This document shows positions 1-6,736 of a stretch of DNA of 33,689 nt, piece after piece (within the stretch, counting starts at the first letter, position 1; each line of letters starts with the position of its first letter). Origin of the DNA: a virus; the IMG/VR virus record IMGVR_UViG_3300021976_000046, positions 1 to 33,689 of that record. One strand, given 5' to 3'. Under the pieces are notes generated by a model, which was not told where the DNA came from, did not search any database, and was given only the letters and a program-made list of their open reading frames with translations. A program made the position numbers and the translations under genes.

Positions 1-724
1 AGCCAAGTTCGACAGGATAGAACTTGTTTTCAAGTTCAATGTCTGTGTAATTGAATCGCTCCCTTCCGTATCGGTTTTCACCGAGAAGATCATTTGCAAT
101 AACTTTCAAAGCCGATGAAGCCTTGAAATCCATGCAAACATCTTTGAAATATGGATCAATCCTCCCTGTGTCTCGATCCTTTGAATCCTTGACCTCCCAA
201 CGGGGAAGTCCCTTTTGTTTCCGTCGTGAAAAGTAAATCTCTTTTAGAGTCACGCGTTGTTCTAGTTCTTGTGCAAGACCGTATGCAAGAACCGTTGGGA
301 CGCGTCGGATCTTGATCGGTTTCCTTGCCATCGTGGACTGGTAAGGGCCACGACGAGCAACCAACATAAGATCAGCAGAAGCAACAGGTTTGAGGCAATC
401 ACCATCCCTAGCTCCCGGCTCAGCCAAAGCATACTCTTCCAGGCATTCTTCGAGAATTGCATCCTTGTCGCTCATTCGTGCCAACGTTGTATACATTTGC
501 GATAGATGGAAGTGGTCAAAAGCTAAATTGAAACCAACAAGGCCCCCAGGATGATCCATCATCCACTCAATGATACCCATTGTATCACATATCGGTTCCT
601 TCCAAGGCGAATGCAATATAACTGGGCCATCGCCTTGTGCATATTGTAAAAGGACAATGGGTCCGTGCAATCCTGCCGTCTCAGTATCGTAATAGATAGG
701 AGAAACGCTTGAATTATAGCTCAT
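1..724 (-). CDS. Phage DNA polymerase / 3'-5' exonuclease, N-terminal part (cut by window edge)
   Basis: An open frame runs leftward from an ATG at 722-724 to the window edge, 241 codons without a stop, so the C-terminus is missing. The N-terminus carries an exonuclease I motif (YDTET, residues 12-16) and an exonuclease II motif (VGFNLAFD, about residues 65-72), as in DEDD exonuclease domains that precede or accompany family A DNA polymerases of phages. The later stretch with LMLVARRGPYQS fits the same phage family from memory. No polymerase motif A, B or C is visible because it would lie beyond the edge, so a stand-alone exonuclease is possible. An AGGA lies 7 nt before the ATG. The palindrome CTCTTTTAGAG lies inside at 239. 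Last gene of the leftward replication operon within view. Confidence 0.68.
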   Translation of the reverse strand, partial: MSYNSSVSPIYYDTETAGLHGPIVLLQYAQGDGPVILHSPWKEPICDTMGIIEWMMDHPGGLVGFNLAFDHFHLSQMYTTLARMSDKDAILEECLEEYALAEPGARDGDCLKPVASADLMLVARRGPYQSTMARKPIKIRRVPTVLAYGLAQELEQRVTLKEIYFSRRKQKGLPRWEVKDSKDRDTGRIDPYFKDVCMDFKASSALKVIANDLLGENRYGRERFNYTDIELENKFYPVELG

Positions 725-750
725 CAGATATTCCTAACTTGAGTTTGTGT

Positions 751-780
751 CTTGGTAGCAATTTTATAATTGCTACCAAG
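751..780. other. Perfect intergenic hairpin (13-bp stem, 4-nt loop)
   Basis: CTTGGTAGCAATT pairs perfectly with AATTGCTACCAAG around TTAT. It sits between the zinc-ribbon gene and the polymerase gene. In the leftward transcript it is followed by ACACAAAC, so there is no U-tract and it is not a standard intrinsic terminator. It could be an RNA-processing or stability element. Confidence 0.7.
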
Positions 781-785
781 ATAAA

Positions 786-941
786 TTATAAGCGAACTAG
801 TTGTCTTTTAGAGTCAACTAGAATAGGACGCTTGTTAATAGTTACCTTGCAATTGCTGCATCGATAATAATAGCCACGGGAACCGTGCTGCACGACCATG
901 TCAGCCTTGCAAAGCCGACATAGCATTTTCAGGAATTTCAT
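786..941 (-). CDS. Small zinc-ribbon protein (51 aa)
   Basis: The frame is open much further upstream, but the upstream part is a shadow of the ParB-like gene. The credible protein begins at ATG 939-941 and has paired cysteines: CRLC near the N-terminus and CSNC about 20 residues later, the layout of a zinc ribbon. A start at 926 (MLCRLC) is also possible. AAGGAG lies about 13 nt upstream of the first ATG. It overlaps the end of the ParB-like gene by 41 bp. Function unknown; small zinc ribbons in phages often bind nucleic acid or partner proteins, which is inference here. A one-mismatch copy of the dispersed palindrome lies at 803, encoded as VDSKR. Confidence 0.55.
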   Translation of the reverse strand: MKFLKMLCRLCKADMVVQHGSRGYYYRCSNCKVTINKRPILVDSKRQLVRL

Positions 942-1776
942 AATGGAGATTGTTCTCCTTAGCGATCTTCCGAAGCGTAGCGAACATCTCAATATCGTTC
1001 GCTTCGCCAGCGGTCCACCCGAGAGCCTGGACAATCGCTTTCGCCACGTCGGGTAACTTGCTAAAAGCTCCGGAACCAAGTTGATCGATAATATGGTCCT
1101 GCATCTCAAAGATTTCAACCCGAGGCCGAATCTTCTTCGAGAAGACATTGCGTTTCGCAAGTGATTTCCGTGGTTTCCCACCACGAATCAATGTTGATTT
1201 CACCTGACGAACATAAGCGTAACGCTTGTCGCCAGCGGGCAGAGCCTTGAGTTGTTCAATATGTTGTGTCTTGAGAACACCGGCATCAATCTCTTTTTGA
1301 ATCTCTGGTTCAAGATCCAGGGCCCAGAGTCGAAGCTGAACCCATTTCGGAGACATTCCGACTTCTTCGCCCAACTCTTTGATAGTCAGTGATTTCAGAG
1401 ATCGAAGATGAGCCAGGCCCCGAGCTTCCTGCATCAGTGTCAAATCTTCACGAGCCGAGTTCTCAGTGAAGTTACGAGCGGCTTGCTCAGCAAGAGAAAG
1501 CCCTTCGTAAATCTTGGCCTCGATCGTTTCGGCTCCATTGATCCGATGGGCCATGAAACGACGAAATCCGGCAAAAAGCCGATAAGGCTTGTTGTCGTTC
1601 TCTTCAAGCTTGGTGGCAGGAGTGATTTCAACTGGATTATTGAGTCCCTCCTCCTTGATCCTACGTGCGAGATCAACGCAAGTCTTCGGATCAATATGAC
1701 CACGGATGTTATACACCCGAAAGTTAATCTGATCCATCGGGATATTCAACGTTGGACGATCCAGAGTCGTTTGCAC
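901..1776 (-). CDS. ParB-like DNA-binding protein 1 (291 aa)
   Basis: The protein has the N-terminal ParB/Srx fold signature: GFRR at residues 70-73, followed by ENSAREDL at 105-112, matching the ParB box II consensus that binds CTP and DNA in canonical ParB. Next comes a helix-turn-helix at about 129-150 (TIKELGEEVG then MSPKWVQLRL). The C-terminal third is not recognised. The start is GTG at 1774-1776, with AGGAAG about 10 nt upstream; it overlaps the preceding zinc-ribbon gene by 53 bp. No ParA gene is seen nearby. Phage ParB-like proteins act in partition, transcription silencing or as nucleases; which applies here is unknown. It is a candidate reader of the dispersed CTCTNNNAGAG palindrome, one copy of which lies just upstream at 1790. 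Confidence 0.8.
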   Translation of the reverse strand: MQTTLDRPTLNIPMDQINFRVYNIRGHIDPKTCVDLARRIKEEGLNNPVEITPATKLEENDNKPYRLFAGFRRFMAHRINGAETIEAKIYEGLSLAEQAARNFTENSAREDLTLMQEARGLAHLRSLKSLTIKELGEEVGMSPKWVQLRLWALDLEPEIQKEIDAGVLKTQHIEQLKALPAGDKRYAYVRQVKSTLIRGGKPRKSLAKRNVFSKKIRPRVEIFEMQDHIIDQLGSGAFSKLPDVAKAIVQALGWTAGEANDIEMFATLRKIAKENNLHYEIPENAMSALQG

Positions 1777-1957
1777 GTTTCTTCTTCCTCTCTATTAGAG
1801 AATCTCTGAACTTATCCATTTCTGCTTTAACCGAGGTCCATTCCTCGGGAGGAATCTGATGCCCGCAACGTGGACAAGGCGGGCAATCTTTTAGATCGCC
1901 CGACCAACCGAACCTTTTCTTGCATTTGGGACAGCTAGCATCATTCATAGCTCCCAT
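1724..1957 (-). CDS. Zinc-ribbon protein (77 aa)
   Basis: The N-terminal half contains CPKC (about residues 9-12) and CPPCPRCG (about residues 26-33), spaced as a zinc ribbon. The C-terminal half is charged and ends in a basic IERKKKR stretch. Start ATG at 1957 has GGAGG 7-8 nt upstream; an in-frame ATG nine bases on (1948) is the alternative. The C-terminus overlaps the start of ParB-like protein 1. A perfect copy of the palindrome (1790-1800) encodes SLIE here. Function unknown; the small size and placement suggest an accessory nucleic-acid-binding protein. Confidence 0.6.
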   Translation of the reverse strand: MGAMNDASCPKCKKRFGWSGDLKDCPPCPRCGHQIPPEEWTSVKAEMDKFRDSLIERKKKRANDSGSSNVEYPDGSD

Positions 1958-1969
1958 TAACTATCCTCC

Positions 1970-2152
1970 TCATATGCCGGCACGAACAAATGCATCCTTT
2001 GCTTCTAGAAGTTTTTGAAGACCAACTAATTTTTGCTCGCAATCAGGCAAAGTTTCATTCATCTGTTTTGCAAGATCACAGAACGGTTTGCTAGTAGCCT
2101 GTAAAAGAACAGGCAAATGATTATACTCAAAATACTTCATGATCTCATTCAT
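1970..2152 (-). CDS. 60-residue helical protein, possibly Acb2/Tad1-hairpin-like
   Basis: A short protein predicted as two helices: FEYNHLPVLLQATSKPF, then a loop with TLPDCEQK, then LQKLLEAKDAFVRA. The order (aromatic N-terminus, a Q..S.PF..LA helix, LPD turn, LxKLLEAKDA..RA helix) resembles the Acb2/Tad1 helical-hairpin family of phage proteins. Members of that family sequester cyclic nucleotide signals of CBASS and Thoeris immunity. The match is from memory, not a search. The start ATG 2150-2152 follows the helicase stop by 2 nt, with GAGGG upstream, so it is co-translated with the helicase. No catalytic residues or zinc motif are seen. If not an anti-defence sponge, it is simply a conserved small phage protein. 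Confidence 0.55.
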   Translation of the reverse strand: MNEIMKYFEYNHLPVLLQATSKPFCDLAKQMNETLPDCEQKLVGLQKLLEAKDAFVRAGI

Positions 2153-2154
2153 GA

Positions 2155-4092
2155 TTAGCGACCCTCGTCAACGAGTTTGAGAGACTCGGTGAATTGTCCG
2201 AGACTCATGTCCTGAAGTCTACGTTTCTCTCGTAGATTTTTCAAGACCAACATATCGGACGATAGATGAATAATATCTGTAATCATCGCTCCCTTATTCA
2301 CATCCATGCCTGGTCTGTGAATTCTCGCTTCACTCTGGATTCTTGACTCTGCGTTAAAATCATTTGAATAATAGACTGTCTCACAACTCGCTGTGAGAGT
2401 CAAGCCCATACCAGCCGAACCGGGATGACCAATGAATGCGATCTTCTCGAACTTCTTTTGCCCTGTTTGAAAAGCCGTGAGCATGTGACTCGGTTCTACG
2501 AGATCGTCATGAACGTTATTGGCCCAACCTCGACCATCGACTCGGATATATTTCCAATTTTTCCGAGTGCAGATGTCAACAACGCGATCAAGAGATCCTG
2601 TGAAACCGGCATAAATAACAAGCCGACCATCTTCATGATCGTCAAGAATCTCCTCAAGAATTGTATCCTTTGGAGATCCAACAGAATCAGTTCTCCTAAC
2701 TGATTTCGGTACTTCGCCACTTCCACCGCAAGTCGTGCAATCGACCTCGATCATCTTAACTGCTTGAGGCGAACTAGGATTGAAGTTCGTTCCTGGTTCA
2801 ACTTCTTCAACAAGCGGAACCATGACTCTTTTAGAACCGTTACAAAGCCCGCAAGTTGTGACACCGTCTTGCACATCTTCGTAAAGGAAACCGTCCGAGA
2901 GTTCTCGGAGCATGGTCAAGGCTGAAATGGCTGATCGTGCCGAGCCCTGGATCGCACGAGCCGCGTTCAATGTAGCTCGGTTTGGCTTGCAGGTCAAGAC
3001 TCGGTACTGTAGATCAGGAAGGAATTTCAACCAATCCTTCTTGAAGTAGACCGAAACGAGACCTTTCATTCTCTTATAGAGTCGAGCAACCTCATTTTGG
3101 CCAGGTGTCCAATTATGAGGAGTTACTCCCTGACCCATGACCTCGAAATCATGGGATTCTTTATGACAGCCGCAAATCCCGCACTTATCGGTTGAGTCAC
3201 GCCAGGCCATGACTTGGGGATAGACTCCACCTGTAACCGTATTCTCTTTCTTGACAACAACTCCAAGACGGTCCCGGAACTTATGAATATTACCTTCTCG
3301 AATGAATCCGGGACGAACGATCTCGCATTGCCAGTACCAATCTAACGGAGTCTTTGGTGCAGGAGTTCCGGTCATACCAATAATGAACGGTTCATCCCAT
3401 TCATTTCGCATTGCTTCTGCTAGACCAAAGGCCGCTGTTGACCTTTGCGTGGTTGGTGTCTTGCAACGGGAAAACTCGTCAAAGATGACGATTTCAGGTG
3501 ATCGATCACCTGATTTCCAGTTCTTCATGACTTTGACGAGTTCGTCATAAGTCATGACTTTCTCGGGGTATACTCTCATACCCCACTTAGCCACTTCCAT
3601 GTCAAATGAAGCCAACGCTGACTTTGGTCCAACCCACCAACACCGAGTAGCCTGACTGTGTTCAACGACTTCGATTGCTGCAAGAGTCTTGCCGAGTCCC
3701 ATCTCGGCTGCCCAGATAACGGCTCGATAAGTAAGCCCTTCCTGAGCCATTTGATACTGTTGCGGATAGAGTTCAGGAATCCTTGGTTTGAACTCTATTA
3801 GAGAACGATCATAGGTTGCATATGGATTCTTGCCGGCCAGGAAGTCAAGACGAAACTTGTTCCGTCGATTGTTCTTGACTGTCCAGCAGTATTCGTCAGG
3901 CTTCCAACGAGCCCCGTCCATGATTTTGACCTCATCCTTGAGGTATTCATCGAAATCGAAAAAGAGCTTAACGTTCCCTTCGTCAGTTGGCTCTACATCG
4001 ACATACTTATAGATTTTCTTAGTCCCTGAGACACTGATGAGCTTGAGCTTTTCAGCAGCTTCGATCACTTGAATTTCCCTTTGTAAGTTCAA
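2155..4092 (-). CDS. SNF2-family helicase with HARP-like N-terminus (645 aa)
   Basis: A superfamily 2 ATPase. The Walker A motif is MGLGKT at 131-136 and the Walker B is FDEF at 204-207 in place of DEAH; motif III is MTGTPAP. The C-terminal lobe has GMGLT and a motif VI region EARIHRPG, as in SWI2/SNF2 proteins. Residues about 45-90 (VKIMDGARWKPDEYCW and following) look like a HARP domain, as in SMARCAL1-type annealing helicases. Between the lobes lie two cysteine clusters: CGICGCHKESH, and CGLCNGS with CTTCGGSG, the second resembling a DnaJ zinc finger. Likely acts on forked DNA during replication or recombination. It overlaps the small winged-helix gene by 41 bp. Copies of the dispersed palindrome at 3071 and 3793 are internal. 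Confidence 0.88.
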   Translation of the reverse strand: MNLQREIQVIEAAEKLKLISVSGTKKIYKYVDVEPTDEGNVKLFFDFDEYLKDEVKIMDGARWKPDEYCWTVKNNRRNKFRLDFLAGKNPYATYDRSLIEFKPRIPELYPQQYQMAQEGLTYRAVIWAAEMGLGKTLAAIEVVEHSQATRCWWVGPKSALASFDMEVAKWGMRVYPEKVMTYDELVKVMKNWKSGDRSPEIVIFDEFSRCKTPTTQRSTAAFGLAEAMRNEWDEPFIIGMTGTPAPKTPLDWYWQCEIVRPGFIREGNIHKFRDRLGVVVKKENTVTGGVYPQVMAWRDSTDKCGICGCHKESHDFEVMGQGVTPHNWTPGQNEVARLYKRMKGLVSVYFKKDWLKFLPDLQYRVLTCKPNRATLNAARAIQGSARSAISALTMLRELSDGFLYEDVQDGVTTCGLCNGSKRVMVPLVEEVEPGTNFNPSSPQAVKMIEVDCTTCGGSGEVPKSVRRTDSVGSPKDTILEEILDDHEDGRLVIYAGFTGSLDRVVDICTRKNWKYIRVDGRGWANNVHDDLVEPSHMLTAFQTGQKKFEKIAFIGHPGSAGMGLTLTASCETVYYSNDFNAESRIQSEARIHRPGMDVNKGAMITDIIHLSSDMLVLKNLREKRRLQDMSLGQFTESLKLVDEGR

Positions 4093-4288
4093 CCCAGTTC
4101 AATTCTAATGAGACGGGCTCGGCACCCAACTCAGTAGGTCCGGGTGGACTAATGAATCGAACTTTTCCTTCAAGGAAAAGCTCTTTTAGAACTGCTCTAA
4201 CTTGTAAAGCCGGCAGCTTCTTCTGGAGAGATTCGATTGTGATCGGATTTTCTTCTTTGAGAGTTCTTATGACCAGCGTCTTGCTCAT
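4052..4288 (-). CDS. Small putative winged-helix protein (78 aa)
   Basis: The N-terminal 45 residues (TLKEENPITIESLQKKL, then VRAVLKELFLEGKVRFI) have the helix-turn-helix plus wing pattern of small winged-helix proteins. GGAG lies 7 nt before the ATG at 4286-4288, supporting this start. It overlaps the helicase start by 41 bp and the tail of the gene upstream by 92 bp. It may be a small DNA-binding accessory factor of the helicase. Not recognised as a named family. Confidence 0.55.
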   Translation of the reverse strand: MSKTLVIRTLKEENPITIESLQKKLPALQVRAVLKELFLEGKVRFISPPGPTELGAEPVSLELNWVELTKGNSSDRSC

Positions 4289-4448
4289 TATAACTCCATC
4301 GCTCTAACGCTTGAAGACAAGTCAATTCAGAAACAATTGTGTCCCCATATTTACCAACTGTACCACTAGCTGCAACTCGAATAAAGGCACATCGAGCTAA
4401 GCCGCGTGGTAAATACCAAGCTAACCAGCAATAGAATCGTTCTCTCAT
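4197..4448 (-). CDS. Conserved small phage protein (83 aa)
   Basis: The N-terminal 50 residues (RERFYCWLAWYLPRGLARC, then GTVGKYGDTIV and LQALERW) match a pattern common in small phage proteins of unknown function, recalled rather than searched. The ATG at 4446-4448 overlaps the previous stop in an ATGA junction, which supports the start. The last 30 residues overlap the next gene and are hydrophilic and low in features, so the functional part is probably the first two thirds. The hydrophobic N-terminus is too short and interrupted by charges to call a membrane segment with confidence. Confidence 0.55.
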   Translation of the reverse strand: MRERFYCWLAWYLPRGLARCAFIRVAASGTVGKYGDTIVSELTCLQALERWSYNEQDAGHKNSQRRKSDHNRISPEEAAGFTS

Positions 4449-4987
4449 TTCCGCTCCAGACGGAAGAAGCCATCAGATGTAGGTACTTCATTATATCGAT
4501 CAAATAACTCTCGTAGATTCATCTTCTTGAACCAGGTATAAATCTGCGAGAATAATTCTCGTTGAGTAAAAGTCTCATTTGTTGCATATGGATTTTGCAA
4601 CATTAAAGGTACAGCAGTTTTCCATTCTAACAAAGTGCCACTAAGAATAAGTAAATAATCCGTGTTTAAACGATTTGATTTTCCTTCAATCGTGGAACTC
4701 TTGAGGATCGGGATATTGCTCAATGGAAAAAGGTCAGCTTTGTCTATGTGTGCAATAAAAGAGAAGGAAACATGCTCCAATGTGTATGTAGCCTGGATCG
4801 CTGCTTCTCTTGGAGGAGTATCAAATGCAATCAACTCTTCAAGAGCCGCAATATAAGAAAAAGGATCTCCTGGCTTAATATTACGTGCGTCCAAGGAAGC
4901 TGTCGGAGAGTGTCCAACAGCCGCCTTAGATAATGAAATAAAATCAGCCCAGTTAACCTGGGAAAAAGCGAGAGGTATTACTTTCAT
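4445..4987 (-). CDS. Hypothetical protein, weakly ThyX-like (180 aa)
   Basis: The frame extends to 5014 but the first nine codons lie inside the tRNA-like gene, so the start is taken as ATG 4985-4987, two bases after the tRNA-like 3' end. The segment AIQATYTLEHVSFSFIAHI (about residues 63-81) recalls the EHxxFTF region of flavin-dependent thymidylate synthase ThyX. The RHR dUMP-binding motif that defines ThyX is not present where expected, so I do not call ThyX. The C-terminus (RELFSQIYTWFKKMNL) is helical. It is joined to the next gene by ATGA overlap. Function unknown. Confidence 0.5.
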   Translation of the reverse strand: MKVIPLAFSQVNWADFISLSKAAVGHSPTASLDARNIKPGDPFSYIAALEELIAFDTPPREAAIQATYTLEHVSFSFIAHIDKADLFPLSNIPILKSSTIEGKSNRLNTDYLLILSGTLLEWKTAVPLMLQNPYATNETFTQRELFSQIYTWFKKMNLRELFDRYNEVPTSDGFFRLERK

Positions 4988-4989
4988 AG

Positions 4990-5083
4990 TGGAGTGGATG
5001 GGAATCGAACCCACGGCAATGGTCTAGGAGTAGTGAGCCTTACTCCATAAGCATTCTCGATACCATTACGAGTTTACCACCCC
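4990..5083 (-). tRNA. tRNA-like gene, 94 nt, probably class II (Ser-like) but irregular
   Basis: In leftward sense the ends pair as GGGGTGG with CCACTCC (one G-U). A T-arm GTGGG-TTCGATT-CCCAT is canonical. A D-arm CTCG-TAATGGTAT-CGAG contains the GG of a D-loop. The length of 94 nt and the long stretch before the T-arm fit a class II tRNA. The anticodon arm does not fold cleanly: one register gives the 7-base loop ATGGAGT, with GGA (serine) as anticodon and only 3 clean pairs. No CCA is encoded. It may be a degenerate or unusual tRNA, or a tRNA mimic. It lies between a hairpin and the 180-aa gene. Confidence 0.55.
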
Positions 5084-5093
5084 AGGGTGAAAA

Positions 5094-5120
5094 CCGGATG
5101 GCCATCAAATGGCCATCCGG
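5094..5120 (-). terminator. Hairpin with short U-run upstream of the tRNA-like gene
   Basis: A perfect 12-bp stem, CCGGATGGCCAT with its complement around a 3-nt loop. In the leftward transcript it is followed by TTTTCACC. The U-run is only four long, so this is a weak intrinsic terminator or a processing hairpin just 5' of the tRNA-like gene. Confidence 0.5.
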
Positions 5121-5347
5121 CAACCGCCACCACATCCTATCTAGAATTGGAAGGATGGCAGTCAGTAGCAATGCGGGAGTTCGGCCAACTGTTCCGTCTG
5201 ACAGCCGGCCGGCATTTATCCTGAGGGGCTCGGGACTCCCGCACTGTATTGGAGGTCCGGGGGCTGAGATTGGTGGTCGGACTTTCGAGGATATTTCCCA
5301 GCAATCCCATCTTAGAACACCACCCCGGGCCATTGAATCTAATAGAG
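5121..5347 (-). ncRNA. Candidate structured non-coding RNA between CDS and tRNA-like gene
   Basis: The short ORFs here lack plausible starts and have no protein-like composition. The stretch is richer in G and C than its neighbours and dense in inverted repeats. TGCGGGAGT (5172-5180) pairs with ACTCCCGCA (5235-5243). Inside, CGGCC..CTGT pairs with ACAG..GGCCG. AGGTCCG near 5250 pairs with CGGACTT near 5280. These nest as a multi-stem RNA. No known riboswitch or RNA family was recognised. A one-mismatch copy of the palindrome lies at its upstream border (5337). Confidence 0.35.
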
Positions 5348-6076
5348 TCAGTTTCCTCGGTCGTCGGTCCCAACGCCGGCCACCTCATCATCCGGCACTG
5401 TCTCGACGACCTTATCCTTGGGAGGATCGACGAAAATCTGCATCTGGAGAGTCATTTCTTCCTGAGTCGGATAGGAAGAAAGCCCACCAGTGCAAGGAAG
5501 GATCACCGGAGCTTCCCAAGTGAACTCCGTATTCGAGATCAGCTTGGTCTTGAGCGTGACCGGCTTGCCGATCAACGGCTTGAAGTTTTTCGCTTCCTGC
5601 CGCATGGTCGGGTTGCCCATGAACAGGGTCGCGAACTTCTGTTCACCTTTCACATCGGGAACGTAGACCAGGAATTCCAGGCCGTACATATATCCTTTGG
5701 ACTTGTTCTGACTTGCAGCGACGATCGACTTGAACAGATCAGAGTTCTTGTCGAATGAAGCCGCGATATTCTTGCGGTCGTTCAAATCGAGGGCCTTCGA
5801 GCGGTAGGTCAGGCAAAGAACGTCGATCGACTCTCCAAGATTCTCAAACTGATCCTTGCCCGAGATGACGCTCCAAGTACCTGCTTGAACCTTTTTGTAC
5901 CTAACCAAGTTGGAATTTGATCCTTCAAGCTGGAGCCGAGGCAAAAACAGGCCGCTCGTAAAAGCGGAAAAGTCCTCAGCGTATGGATTGGGAATCACCG
6001 GGACTTTGAAGGTCTTCGGATCAATGATGCCGGGAAGATTCTCTTCGGTGCTGACAGCGATCTCATTTTCAGACAT
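5348..6076 (-). CDS. Conserved phage protein, possible single-strand DNA-binding role (242 aa)
   Basis: The reading frame is open to 6136, but ATG at 6074-6076 has AGGA eight bases upstream and the longer version would run through a perfect hairpin, so the shorter start is used. The protein has FLPRLQLEGSNSN near residue 45, a mixed beta-rich core, a run of lysines and aromatics (NKSKGYMYGLEFLVYV), and a proline- and acid-rich C-terminal tail ending TDDRGN. Acidic disordered tails and placement among replication genes are typical of phage SSB proteins. That role is inference only; the family itself I recognise only as a recurrent phage protein. Confidence 0.6.
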   Translation of the reverse strand: MSENEIAVSTEENLPGIIDPKTFKVPVIPNPYAEDFSAFTSGLFLPRLQLEGSNSNLVRYKKVQAGTWSVISGKDQFENLGESIDVLCLTYRSKALDLNDRKNIAASFDKNSDLFKSIVAASQNKSKGYMYGLEFLVYVPDVKGEQKFATLFMGNPTMRQEAKNFKPLIGKPVTLKTKLISNTEFTWEAPVILPCTGGLSSYPTQEEMTLQMQIFVDPPKDKVVETVPDDEVAGVGTDDRGN

Positions 6077-6104
6077 TTGAGCTTTCCTTGAAGCTAGGAG
6101 TAAA

Positions 6105-6128
6105 GGGAGCCAACTGATGTTGGCTCCC
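6105..6128. other. Perfect hairpin in the 5' leader of the 242-aa gene
   Basis: GGGAGCCAAC pairs with GTTGGCTCCC around TGAT: 10 bp, tetraloop. It lies about 30 bp upstream of the start at 6076. No U-tract follows it in the leftward transcript. Confidence 0.65.
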
Positions 6129-6202
6129 GACCGCATCTAGTAGAGCAATCCCCCCTTAGGATCATTCACCGCTCTACTAGAGTTGGAACAAGGACCGGAA
6201 CC

Positions 6203-6221
6203 ATCGCCACAAAGTGGCGAT
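6203..6221. other. Hairpin at the stop codon of the Ig-like gene
   Basis: ATCGCCAC pairs with GTGGCGAT around a 3-nt loop, and its outermost base is part of the upstream gene's TAA stop. No U-tract follows, so termination is doubtful. Perfect and near copies of the dispersed palindrome flank it at 6172 and 6135. Confidence 0.5.
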
Positions 6222-6709
6222 TAGACCGGGACGTTTGGGTCAACTGGAACAGGATCAGTTTCACCTGTCTCGAATGTTTCGATCGGAGCGAATGCGATCG
6301 TAGCGGCATCGCCAGCCACGATCTCGACATCGAACATCCCCGAGAGGGGAGTGCCGTCGATGAGAATGCTGGGAACAGCGACCTGGACTTGAGCGACACC
6401 GATCACACCAATCGGCTCAACTCGGATGAACCCTTCATCCTCAGTCACGACAATAACGGCAGGATCAGATGAAGTTGCCTCGATCTGCTCATTGGTGAAG
6501 TCAACAGGATTACCGTGCTTGGACTTCCCCTGAAGCTTCAGCTTGAGCCCATGATTGTCCTTCAATTGATACACGAGCTTAAAGCCCTCTAAAGTTTTGA
6601 CTCTAGGAGAGTCGTGGATAATGTACTCCCAACAAACAATGAAACCAAGAGCTTCTTCATTTGGCTTGGGAGTACCGAAATGAAAATTGAACGGTCCCAG
6701 AGAAAACAT
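6221..6709 (-). CDS. Ig-like domain phage protein (162 aa)
   Basis: Residues about 45-130 alternate as in a bacterial Ig-like (Big2-type) fold: KLKLQGKSKHGN, then IEATSSDPAVIVVTEDEGFI and IGVAQVQVAVPS. The C-terminus is acidic and proline-rich (ETDPVPVDPNVPV). GGAG precedes the ATG. Its location between ParB-like protein 2 and the conserved 242-aa gene is unusual, since Ig-like domains are mostly known from virion surface proteins. It could be a minor capsid decoration or a non-virion beta-sandwich protein. A 16-base perfect palindromic copy of the dispersed motif lies inside at 6599-6612. Confidence 0.55.
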   Translation of the reverse strand: MFSLGPFNFHFGTPKPNEEALGFIVCWEYIIHDSPRVKTLEGFKLVYQLKDNHGLKLKLQGKSKHGNPVDFTNEQIEATSSDPAVIVVTEDEGFIRVEPIGVIGVAQVQVAVPSILIDGTPLSGMFDVEIVAGDAATIAFAPIETFETGETDPVPVDPNVPV

Positions 6710-6736
6710 CAGCTTCTCCGGTTAAAAGCTATCTGA

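Noticed and set aside
942-1184. N-terminal extension of the zinc-ribbon frame
   Set aside because: Arginine-rich, lies wholly within the ParB-like gene on the same strand in another frame; only the part after 941 looks like a protein.
4445-4987. Thymidylate synthase ThyX
   Set aside because: Only an EHxxFxF-like stretch is seen; the RHR motif and overall layout are missing.
5040-5391. Three overlapping ORFs of 84-141 codons on both strands
   Set aside because: They cross the tRNA-like gene, the hairpin and the end of the 242-aa gene, and have no protein-like composition or Shine-Dalgarno.
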